Below the pieces are notes generated by a model, which worked only from the letters and a program-made list of their open reading frames with translations, was not told where the DNA came from and made no database searches. A stretch of 64,000 nucleotides of DNA, from assembly GCA_009776955.1 (NCBI GenBank), contig WRMW01000009.1, forward strand, positions 1 to 64,000. The letters run 5' to 3'. Origin of the DNA: Clostridiales bacterium. Its GTDB lineage: Bacteria; Bacillota; Clostridia; Peptostreptococcales; Anaerovoracaceae. Every line of letters begins with the position of its first letter. Within the stretch, counting starts at the first letter, position 1. The translations under genes and the position numbers were made by a program. Positions 26,782 through 34,218 of this stretch are shown here, in pieces.

Positions 26782-27825
26782 ATGAAAGCAGCCGTACTTG
26801 AAGCGTTGGATAAGCTTGTGGTCAAAGAGGTGGAAGACCCCGTTATAGGGCCGGACGATGCGCTAGTGAAAGTCCGCGCTTGTGCGGTGTGCGGCTCTGA
26901 TGTCCGCATATTTCACCACGGCAACAACCGCGTAAAGCCGCCTGCCATACTCGGTCACGAGTCGTCCGGCGAGATTGTTGCAGTGGGCGAGCGTGTCACG
27001 GGGTTCAAGGTGGGCGACCGCGTCGCGATAGGCGCAGACGTGCCATGCGGTGACTGCGCGGTGTGCAAGGCCGGGTACGGGAACAATTGCCAGATAAATT
27101 ATGCGATGGGATATCAATTCCAGGGTTCGTTCGCGGAGTACGTGCCGCTCAACAAGACCATGCTCGCCTACGGCCCTGTCCACAAGATACCGAACAATAT
27201 GTCATTTGAGGAAGGGGCGCTTGCGGAGCCCCTGGCCTGCGTGCTGAACGCTGTCGAGTTCGCAGGCATCAAGCTCGGCGACACCGGCGTAATAATGGGC
27301 GCAGGCCCCATAGGCTGCATGATAATACCCGTGGCGCTTATGAGCGGCGCTCAGAAGGTCATAGTGATAAACCGCTCTCCTGGGCGTCTGGATTTTGCGA
27401 AAAAAGTAGGGGCTGACGTGGTGATATGCTCGTCGGAAGAAGATCAGGTAGCACGGGTGCTTGAGGAGACGGGCGGCCTCGGCGCAGACGTGGTGTTTAC
27501 CGCCAACCCCTCGCCGCAGTCCCATATCGACGCATTGGCGATGGCGAGGAACAGAGGCCGCGTAAACCTTTTCGGCGGCCTGCCCGCAGGCACCAAGGTC
27601 GAAATGGACACGAACTTGATTCATTACAAGGAGCTTATAGTGACCGGCGCCCACGGCTCGGTGCCACGTCATCACCTCCAGGCCATAGGGCTTATCGCCT
27701 CTGGCAAGCTCGATATGAAAGCGTTCGTGTCGCATCGCTTCCCGCTAGACGATGTGAACGAGGCGTTTCGCCTTGCCGAGAGCAAGGAAGGGCTGCGCGT
27801 GGTAGTGAAGCCCTGGGGGGAGTAG
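26782..27825 (+). CDS. Zinc-dependent medium-chain polyol dehydrogenase
   Basis: Third zinc dehydrogenase of the island. Zinc ligands ACAVCGSDVR, ILGHESSGE, structural loop CGDCAVCKAGYGNNC, NAD loop GAGPIGCMIIP. 347 aa. Ribosome site GAGGAAAGG. Related to sorbitol/threonine-type dehydrogenases; substrate unknown. It is followed after 7 nt by the 3-epimerase gene. Confidence 0.85.
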   Translation: MKAAVLEALDKLVVKEVEDPVIGPDDALVKVRACAVCGSDVRIFHHGNNRVKPPAILGHESSGEIVAVGERVTGFKVGDRVAIGADVPCGDCAVCKAGYGNNCQINYAMGYQFQGSFAEYVPLNKTMLAYGPVHKIPNNMSFEEGALAEPLACVLNAVEFAGIKLGDTGVIMGAGPIGCMIIPVALMSGAQKVIVINRSPGRLDFAKKVGADVVICSSEEDQVARVLEETGGLGADVVFTANPSPQSHIDALAMARNRGRVNLFGGLPAGTKVEMDTNLIHYKELIVTGAHGSVPRHHLQAIGLIASGKLDMKAFVSHRFPLDDVNEAFRLAESKEGLRVVVKPWGE

Positions 27826-27832
27826 GGCGGCC

Positions 27833-28516
27833 ATGACACGCGCCATGAAACGCATAAAGCTTTCGCCAAGCATGATGTGCGCCGACATAGGCACGCTGAA
27901 AGAGACGCTCTCGATTTTCGAAAAGCACGGGATAGACTGCCTGCATATAGATGTGATGGACGGAGTCTTTGTGCCGAACCTTATGCTTGGCACGGACTAT
28001 TGCCGGCGTCTTAGGGCCCTGACGGACATACCGCTCGACATACACCTTATGGTGGTGGAGCCTGAGCCGAAAATCGCTTGGTTTGACCCAAAACCCGGCG
28101 AGTATGTGTCCGTCCATGCCGAAAGCACGAAGCATCTGCACCGCGCCATTCAAAAAATAAAGGCCACGGGGGCGAAGGCGCTTGCCGCTCTCAATCCCGC
28201 CACGCCGCTTTCAGCCATCGAATACATAATGGACGATGTTGACGGTGCGCTTCTTATGCTTGTCAACCCAGGCTATGCCGGCCAGAAGCTTATACCGGAC
28301 ACGCTACGCAAGACAAGGGAGTTGCGCGCACTCGTAGACGCCAAGGGCCTGAAAGGTTTTGAGATACAGGTGGACGGCAATATAGGGTTTGGCAATGCCG
28401 GTGAGATAGTGAACGCAGGCGCGGACTTCCTGGTACTCGGCTCGTCGAGCATATTTACGCCGGAGCTTCCACTAGAGGATGCGGTGGTCAAGTTCAAGGC
28501 GGCCATTCAGAGCTAG
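27833..28516 (+). CDS. Ribulose-phosphate 3-epimerase family protein (AlsE-like)
   Basis: TIM-barrel epimerase with the family active site: LSPSMMCAD, HIDVMDGVFVPN, DIHLMV, VDGNIGF and GSSSIF. 227 aa, normal. Longer helical inserts and the context favour allulose-6-phosphate or another ketose phosphate over ribulose-5-phosphate. A second ATG at 27845 is also possible. Its stop overlaps the stop of the convergent regulator gene within CTAG, leaving no room for a terminator. Confidence 0.82.
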   Translation: MTRAMKRIKLSPSMMCADIGTLKETLSIFEKHGIDCLHIDVMDGVFVPNLMLGTDYCRRLRALTDIPLDIHLMVVEPEPKIAWFDPKPGEYVSVHAESTKHLHRAIQKIKATGAKALAALNPATPLSAIEYIMDDVDGALLMLVNPGYAGQKLIPDTLRKTRELRALVDAKGLKGFEIQVDGNIGFGNAGEIVNAGADFLVLGSSSIFTPELPLEDAVVKFKAAIQS

Positions 28517-31074
28517 ATCAGCTTCTTCTCGATAGCGATACGGATTGCGTCCACGTTGTTGTTCGCGTCCAGCTTTATGTAGAGCGACTGGAGGATCTTT
28601 TTGACGGTGTTTATGGATAGGTATCTGTTGGCAGCCATTTCTTCGCGGGAAAGACCATGATATAGGTCGTTCAATGCTTGCAGCTCCCGCTGGGAAAGCC
28701 GTATGGCGCTCTCGATGTTTTTTTCTTTTTTGAAGGCGTTTGAGATGCGATTGACCTTTTTTGCGTAGACAGACGCTTTAAGGTCGATTGCTTTTAGCCA
28801 GTCTTTTGCGATGCCTGACCTTTCCTGCTCCGAAGCCGCCACGGCCTTTGTGAGCGGGTGCAGGTTTTTTCCAAGTTCGACAAAGGGCATCTCAAACTCG
28901 CCGTCGAACGAAAGCCGCCATGCACGTTCAAAATCCGCTATGGCGCCTGCTGTGTCCCCGGTTTTGAGCCGTGCGACTGCCGCAAGCAATGCGAACGTAA
29001 GTTCGCCAAGCAAAAAGCGTTCATGTGCGTCCCTCGATACGGAGCATGACAATACCGAGAGGACTTGCGTGTATTTGTTCAAGGCCATATAGCATTTTGC
29101 GCATATAAAAAGCTCGATATTAGGGATGTGGACATCCGACAGTATATCGCTTTCGTTCGCGACAAGCCAGCGGGGCACCATTTCGGGGATTTCGATCTGG
29201 GCATAAAAGTATCCGGTAAACAGGTCGTATAGCAGGCGGCGGCTCCAGAAATCTGGGTATTTCAATTGTTCCTGCAATTGTTTAAGGGTCTCTCTTGCCA
29301 ACGCAAGGTCGCCTTCCTGCATGGATATCCTAAGAAGGTAGAGCTTTGCCATGGCTTCGACGCTGTGCTGACTTTTCTCATGCGCTTTTGATATAGCTTG
29401 CAACGCATGGGCTCGTGCCAAGTCGGGCTTGTTTCTGAAAAATGCGAACTCGCAGGCGGCAAGGTCTCCATATCCGTAGTAGAGGTCCAGACCGGCTTCT
29501 GCAATCAGCGATGAAGCCTGCTTGGCGGCTTCGACAAACCGGTCGAAGTCTTTTCGATTTGCGCCTTCCCCGACCAAGCACGCGAAGGAGCGGACATCAG
29601 GGCAGCCAAGCGGCCCTATAAGCCTGGTTGCTGGCGGAATGGCCAATTCTTTATGCTCAACGCACTTTTTGAGGTAGCCTGGCATCTCGTACCTATGGGT
29701 GGTGACGCATAGGAATATGTCTACATATGCCAGATTGATATGGGAGTAAAATAGTATGGTCTTTGCAAGGGGCCCGCCGTCATGCCTCCATTCCTCGATG
29801 GCGGCCAGAGACCGCACCTTTGCTTCGTTGTACCGTCCGAGGCTGGTCAGCAGAAGCGGAGCGAATATGTTTTTCAGCACAAGCAGGGCGGGGTTTGCGT
29901 GTTTGCGCCGCCTTGCTTTCATCCCGTCCAGAATGCCTAAAAAATATTCTGCCATGTCCTGCGGCAGCCGGTAAGGATAGGACAGAAACAATTCCAGTAT
30001 TCGCTCATACTGACGTATCTTGGCGAAATAAAATACGGCATCCATATGAAAGTTGTTTTCAACACACCACTTGGCAGCCCGTTTGTATGTATTCTGCTTT
30101 TCGCTTGCGGTCAGGATGCAACGCTTGTTTTTCAAAAATTCCAAGTACAGGGGATGGACTTTGTATCCGCCGGCAAATGAGTCCAGCCACATAAACGATG
30201 CGAGCTGCGGCGTATCGTCTATAAAGGAAAGATCGTCAAATAGCTCGTGCAGCGATGTTGATGGCAGATCGGATACCAATGCCAATTTCACAATTGCCTT
30301 GCGGTCATTTTCGGGGAAGTCGTCAAAAGCCTCCATCCCTATCAGCTTGAATACATTTTGCTTCATGGCGCTCATGGCAAGGTCGAAGTTGTCAGGGCTT
30401 CTTTTGAGCATCAATGAGAGCAATTGTATCGCCAATGCCCAGCCCTTGGTGGCCTCGGAAATCGCAGGCAAGTTCTTGCATGAGAAGCCGATGCCCTTTT
30501 GCTTCAGAAAGGCGGCAATCTCATCATCCGTAAAACGCAGCGCATCTTCGGTGACTACGCAGGCCTTCCCTTTTGCAAAGAGGGAGACTGCGTTTATTGC
30601 AGGCTCATTTCTGGAAATGATGATCATGCATGAGCCGGCGACCCAGAAATAGGCGCAACGCTCCATGAATTTCAACACTTTTTCGGATCGGATTAAGTAG
30701 AAATCATCGAAAACTATAAACATCCTGTGGGCGCTATGCTCCAGAGCCTCTGTGATTGACGCAAATTGCTTGAAGCGTGCAAGCGTGTCAGGGAAACCGA
30801 GTTCCCGCAGCTTCTCGGTATATTCGGGGTTGTCGTGTGAAATGATATGCGCAAACTTCTCCCAGTACCGAGAGCCGATATTGTCGCTTTCGGTCAATTG
30901 AACCCACCTGACGACAGCATCAGGGTAGCTCGCTATATGGTTCCATACAGCTTGGGTTTTTCCATAGCCTGTGCCCGCTACGACGTAGACAAGTTCATGC
31001 CTCACGGCGCTTTCCAGCAATGCATCGACTCTCTGGCGGGCCATATAATGCATTGCGATAAGTGAATCATCCAT
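28513..31074 (-). CDS. Large MalT-like LuxR-family transcriptional regulator (STAND ATPase)
   Basis: 853 aa. N-terminal P-loop GTGYGKT at residues 34-40 and a hydrophobic Walker B-like strand (MFIVFDDFYL), a long helical repeat region (TPR-like) in the middle, and a C-terminal LuxR helix-turn-helix (LSQRELQALNDLYHGLSREE, then SINTVKKILQ). Proteins of this build bind a small ligand plus ATP, oligomerise and activate promoters. The gene starts 6 nt after a consensus promoter and has no ribosome site. It is divergent from the surface-protein operon and is the obvious candidate for its regulator. Confidence 0.85.
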   Translation of the reverse strand: MDDSLIAMHYMARQRVDALLESAVRHELVYVVAGTGYGKTQAVWNHIASYPDAVVRWVQLTESDNIGSRYWEKFAHIISHDNPEYTEKLRELGFPDTLARFKQFASITEALEHSAHRMFIVFDDFYLIRSEKVLKFMERCAYFWVAGSCMIIISRNEPAINAVSLFAKGKACVVTEDALRFTDDEIAAFLKQKGIGFSCKNLPAISEATKGWALAIQLLSLMLKRSPDNFDLAMSAMKQNVFKLIGMEAFDDFPENDRKAIVKLALVSDLPSTSLHELFDDLSFIDDTPQLASFMWLDSFAGGYKVHPLYLEFLKNKRCILTASEKQNTYKRAAKWCVENNFHMDAVFYFAKIRQYERILELFLSYPYRLPQDMAEYFLGILDGMKARRRKHANPALLVLKNIFAPLLLTSLGRYNEAKVRSLAAIEEWRHDGGPLAKTILFYSHINLAYVDIFLCVTTHRYEMPGYLKKCVEHKELAIPPATRLIGPLGCPDVRSFACLVGEGANRKDFDRFVEAAKQASSLIAEAGLDLYYGYGDLAACEFAFFRNKPDLARAHALQAISKAHEKSQHSVEAMAKLYLLRISMQEGDLALARETLKQLQEQLKYPDFWSRRLLYDLFTGYFYAQIEIPEMVPRWLVANESDILSDVHIPNIELFICAKCYMALNKYTQVLSVLSCSVSRDAHERFLLGELTFALLAAVARLKTGDTAGAIADFERAWRLSFDGEFEMPFVELGKNLHPLTKAVAASEQERSGIAKDWLKAIDLKASVYAKKVNRISNAFKKEKNIESAIRLSQRELQALNDLYHGLSREEMAANRYLSINTVKKILQSLYIKLDANNNVDAIRIAIEKKLI

Positions 31075-31080
31075 AGATAT

Positions 31081-31109
31081 CTTATACGGGCATAGCAGGT
31101 GAATGTCAA
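31081..31109 (-). promoter_or_regulatory. Promoter TTGACA-17-TATAAG, leaderless geometry
   Basis: On the minus strand, TTGACA (31109-31104) and TATAAG (31086-31081) are 17 bp apart; the -10 ends 6 nt before the regulator ATG at 31074. No Shine-Dalgarno is present. Confidence 0.7.
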
Positions 31110-31136
31110 TAAAGATTAGAAAAATTAATAAAAAAT

Positions 31137-31154
31137 CTACCCCTTAGGGTGTAG
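31137..31154. promoter_or_regulatory. Possible operator dyad between regulator and surface operon
   Basis: CTACCCCTTAGGGTGTAG is an 18-bp imperfect palindrome. It stands in the divergent 129-bp intergenic region, beside a TTGCCA that could be a -35 element for the plus-strand operon (31155-31160). A LuxR-type regulator site is plausible; no homologous site was found to compare. Confidence 0.35.
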
Positions 31155-31203
31155 TTGCCAAATTGCGTCACCGTTAAATTGTGAGGGGAAAGCGCGAGCA
31201 TAT

Positions 31204-32787
31204 ATGATAAAGACGATAGATGAAATCAATAGCGAGTTTGTTGCGGAAGTGATTCGGGAGGGCGAGCATCCTGGGAAACGGCGTTCCGCTGCGGGCGTGG
31301 TGTCGGGGCTGGTGTTTTATGCTTTCCTTGCTGCCGTGGTGCTGATCGCCTTTGCATGGCCAGGAGGCTCTGGCGCCGAGCCTAAAAGCGTCCTCGGCTA
31401 CTCGTACTTTACGGTTGCGACTGGCTCCATGAAGGATGAAATCCCGGTCGGCTCCTTGGTCGTAACGCATAGGACAGAGCCTGAAAACCTTAAAATCGGC
31501 GACAATATTACGTATATGAGAAGCGCGAACACGACTGTCACCCATAAGATCGTCGGCATATATGAGAACCACGGCGGCGAAGGCGCAAGGGGATTCCAGA
31601 CGAAGGGCACGAACAATCCGCAGCCCGACAAGGAGATCGTGGCGGCAGCCAATGTGGTGGGGAAGGTGGTCTTGGTAGCCCCCGGCGTCGGCAGGGTTTT
31701 GTCCCTCGTACGGGACAACATAGCCTTTGTGCCGATATTCTTGGGGCTGCTGCTTCTCCTGTCCTTTTCGCTCCGCTCATTCGGCAGGGCCAGACGTGGC
31801 GAGCGGGCGGACAAGAGGGTTGCAAGTATAGAAAAAATAAAATATTTAGAAAGGAGACGTAGCATGAGGGGGTTTGACGAGAACCTTGGAAGAAGGGTGT
31901 CGGCGGCTGTGGCGGCATTGACGGTCGTGGCTTTTATGGGCACGGCCACGCTTGCGTATTATGCGAATGTGAGCGTGGAGAACATTTTTTCAGGCAGCAA
32001 GGCGCCGGAGCAACACGATCTGCCGCTGGTCGTTTTGCACGATGACTTCGACCCGGACGCCGGGCATAAGGATGTGTATGTAGAGAACACCGGCAGCCCA
32101 GAGGATGCTCTCTTTGTCCGCATAAAGCTCAATGAGTTTCTTGAGCTGACTGCCGATGCACGCCCTGAGACCATAGACGGAGCGGACTGGCTTGCCCACG
32201 TCCCGCTTTATGCAGACGAGGCGTACCACTATGAGGATTGCGGCAATGCAACCGTGGCAGGCCATAAGTTCCACGACTATTTTGTATGGACATTGGGCGG
32301 CCAGAAGTGGTATATGCCCGCTTCGATGATGACAGGGGAGCACGCTGCGTACAACAAGGGAGTGTATGTGAACGACGCCACGGACTATAGCGGGCTGTCG
32401 CCGGAGGAAAGGGATGAGCTTGGGCTGCGGCAGACCTTGTACGCAAACATCATCTGGATAGGCGAATACCTGTATGGGCTGAGCGAGGAAGACCAATTGG
32501 CCTACGTCGGGTGGATTTACGACGCGGACGGCTGGGCGTATTGGTCGCGGCCGCTGATGGGCGGGGAGGCGACCGGCCTTTTGCTTGGCGGTGTGGCAAT
32601 AAACATGGGAGCGTTGGACAACACGGCCTATTGCTACATCATCGACGTCATTATGGATGCCGTTGACGAAGCCGATCTGCCGATGTGGATGGACGATGCC
32701 GATTCGGTCGACCCGGAAATTGCGGGGAAGGCGGAACAGGCGTCCGAAGAAGCGAAGCAAGCGCTCGAAATAGTTAAATCATTGTAA
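31204..32787 (+). CDS. SipW-type signal peptidase fused in frame to a SipW-type substrate protein
   Basis: Residues 1-about 205 are a type I signal peptidase of the archaeal/ER/SipW kind: membrane helix about 28-50, catalytic serine in ATGSMKDEIP, histidine in TVTHKIVGI in place of bacterial lysine, and a second helix near 170-190. From residue 221 begins a typical SipW-dependent exported protein: a charged start (MRGFDENLGRR), a hydrophobic helix and TATLAYYAN, then a domain like the next gene product (DVYVENTG, VRIKLNEF, WTLGGQKWYMP). A perfect internal ribosome site precedes Met221, so the second half may also be made alone. Confidence 0.8.
   Translation: MIKTIDEINSEFVAEVIREGEHPGKRRSAAGVVSGLVFYAFLAAVVLIAFAWPGGSGAEPKSVLGYSYFTVATGSMKDEIPVGSLVVTHRTEPENLKIGDNITYMRSANTTVTHKIVGIYENHGGEGARGFQTKGTNNPQPDKEIVAAANVVGKVVLVAPGVGRVLSLVRDNIAFVPIFLGLLLLLSFSLRSFGRARRGERADKRVASIEKIKYLERRRSMRGFDENLGRRVSAAVAALTVVAFMGTATLAYYANVSVENIFSGSKAPEQHDLPLVVLHDDFDPDAGHKDVYVENTGSPEDALFVRIKLNEFLELTADARPETIDGADWLAHVPLYADEAYHYEDCGNATVAGHKFHDYFVWTLGGQKWYMPASMMTGEHAAYNKGVYVNDATDYSGLSPEERDELGLRQTLYANIIWIGEYLYGLSEEDQLAYVGWIYDADGWAYWSRPLMGGEATGLLLGGVAINMGALDNTAYCYIIDVIMDAVDEADLPMWMDDADSVDPEIAGKAEQASEEAKQALEIVKSL
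31848..31866 (+). promoter_or_regulatory. Internal ribosome-binding site and ATG inside the fusion gene
   Basis: AGAAAGGAG is 7 nt before ATG 31864 (codon 221 of the long frame). The flanking 40 nt are AT-rich, like an intergenic spacer, yet no stop codon interrupts the signal-peptidase frame. Initiation here would yield the 307-residue substrate protein by itself. Confidence 0.7.
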
Positions 32788-32806
32788 ACGTAAAGGAGAG
32801 AACAAA

Positions 32807-34189
32807 ATGCAAAACAAAACCCAAAGCTCTAGAAAAAGAACGGCAATCTTCGTGTCGGCGCTGCTTGTCATGGCGCTGCTTGTCACGACCACGCTTGCGT
32901 ATTTTGGAGGCCAATTCGCCACGAATGTCTTTCAGGACACAAGAACCCTGCCCGCGAACGGCATCGGGCGTGACGATTACGAGCCGGGGGCGTCGGCCAA
33001 GCAGGTATATGTCGAAAACCAAGGCGAGACAAACCTGTATGCACGCATCAAGCTTGAGGAATTTATGGAACTCGATGGCATTGTGATCGTGGGAGCGGAG
33101 GGCGCGACGAGGGAGCCTTCGGACGGATGGCTTGTGCATACGGACGCGCCTGACCCATCGGGGCTCGGCGAGACCGTTATCGAGTACGGCGAAAATCCTG
33201 AGCCCGACAAGACCGCACACGATTATTGGCAGTGGACGCTTGGCGGCTCAAAGGTGTATATGCCGGCGCCGGAGGGGGCGGGGGCGGTCGACCAGACATA
33301 TGACGGCATGGCCTATTGCGACACCACGGAGTATACCGTGGACGATATGGCGGACGACCCCGCGTTGAAGCAGACTCCGGTCGGCACGGTAATGACATAC
33401 GACTATTGGAAGGACGTGCTTGGCGGCGAGGCGGGCCCGTACTGGGTCATCAACCCCGACGACGGGTATATCTACTGGGCACAGGCGATAGAGCCAGGCG
33501 GAGCGAGCGGGCTTCTTCTAAATATGGTGAAAGGCCCCGAAGGGCTTGGCGACGAGTGGGATGACTATTATTATGCCATAAATGTCATCTTTGACTTTGC
33601 CGACACCAAGGACTTTGACGTCATCTTTGACAGCGCAGGCGACAAGGGCAAGGAGATACTGGAGGTCGCGAAAGAGGATGCCGAGAGCCCCGGCGAGCTG
33701 CCTGTCAAGACAAACGAGTTTTTGACGCCGTTCGACTCGTCATTTCCCGGCCCGTTTTTGAGCGCGGCGGTCGTTTTCGAGACGGAAAGCACGGGGGATC
33801 CCGAATTTGACATCGACTTCATGGGGACAGGCACGCTTGAGCAATGCTATGGCTATTATCCGCTCAGCAACTTTCTTGACGACACCGCAGGCGTGACGAT
33901 ACACAGCATAAGCGGCCTTCCTGAGGGCGGCAAGGGTTTTATCGAAGTCGGCCCCGGCATCGAGCTGAACCGCCTCAACGGCCTTGATTACAGCGACGAG
34001 CAATGCCTTATTGTGGGGTGGCTGCCCGGCACGTCAGCGGATCTCTTTTCGATGGTGCCCGGGCCTGACTCTGCCACGGGGACAACGCGCATGGATATCA
34101 CTGTCAAGTTCGAGCAGACCGTCGGCGGAAAGATATATATAAGCGACGATATCACCATCCGTCTGGTGTTTTGCGGAATGTATGAATAA
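32807..34189 (+). CDS. SipW-dependent-type exported surface protein
   Basis: 460 aa. The N-terminus has the SipW-cognate pattern: basic start (SSRKRTAIF), hydrophobic helix and TTTLAYFGG. The body repeats features of the fusion protein's second half: QVYVENQGETNLYARIKLEEF, HDYWQWTLGGSKVYMP, YIYWAQAIEPGGASGLLL. It then has an extra C-terminal domain with a late IKI-like beta-rich stretch (residues about 300-460). Camelysin/TasA-like proteins of this class form surface layers or fibres in other Bacillota; that role is inference here. Ribosome site AAAGGAGAG. Confidence 0.72.
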   Translation: MQNKTQSSRKRTAIFVSALLVMALLVTTTLAYFGGQFATNVFQDTRTLPANGIGRDDYEPGASAKQVYVENQGETNLYARIKLEEFMELDGIVIVGAEGATREPSDGWLVHTDAPDPSGLGETVIEYGENPEPDKTAHDYWQWTLGGSKVYMPAPEGAGAVDQTYDGMAYCDTTEYTVDDMADDPALKQTPVGTVMTYDYWKDVLGGEAGPYWVINPDDGYIYWAQAIEPGGASGLLLNMVKGPEGLGDEWDDYYYAINVIFDFADTKDFDVIFDSAGDKGKEILEVAKEDAESPGELPVKTNEFLTPFDSSFPGPFLSAAVVFETESTGDPEFDIDFMGTGTLEQCYGYYPLSNFLDDTAGVTIHSISGLPEGGKGFIEVGPGIELNRLNGLDYSDEQCLIVGWLPGTSADLFSMVPGPDSATGTTRMDITVKFEQTVGGKIYISDDITIRLVFCGMYE

Positions 34190-34218
34190 GGCGGAAAGAC
34201 CGAAAGGAGTTGGATACG

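Noticed and set aside
27901-27920. GCTCTCGATTTTCG as another palindromic repeat copy
   Set aside because: It encodes conserved epimerase sequence (TLSIFEKHGID) and no further repeat blocks follow.
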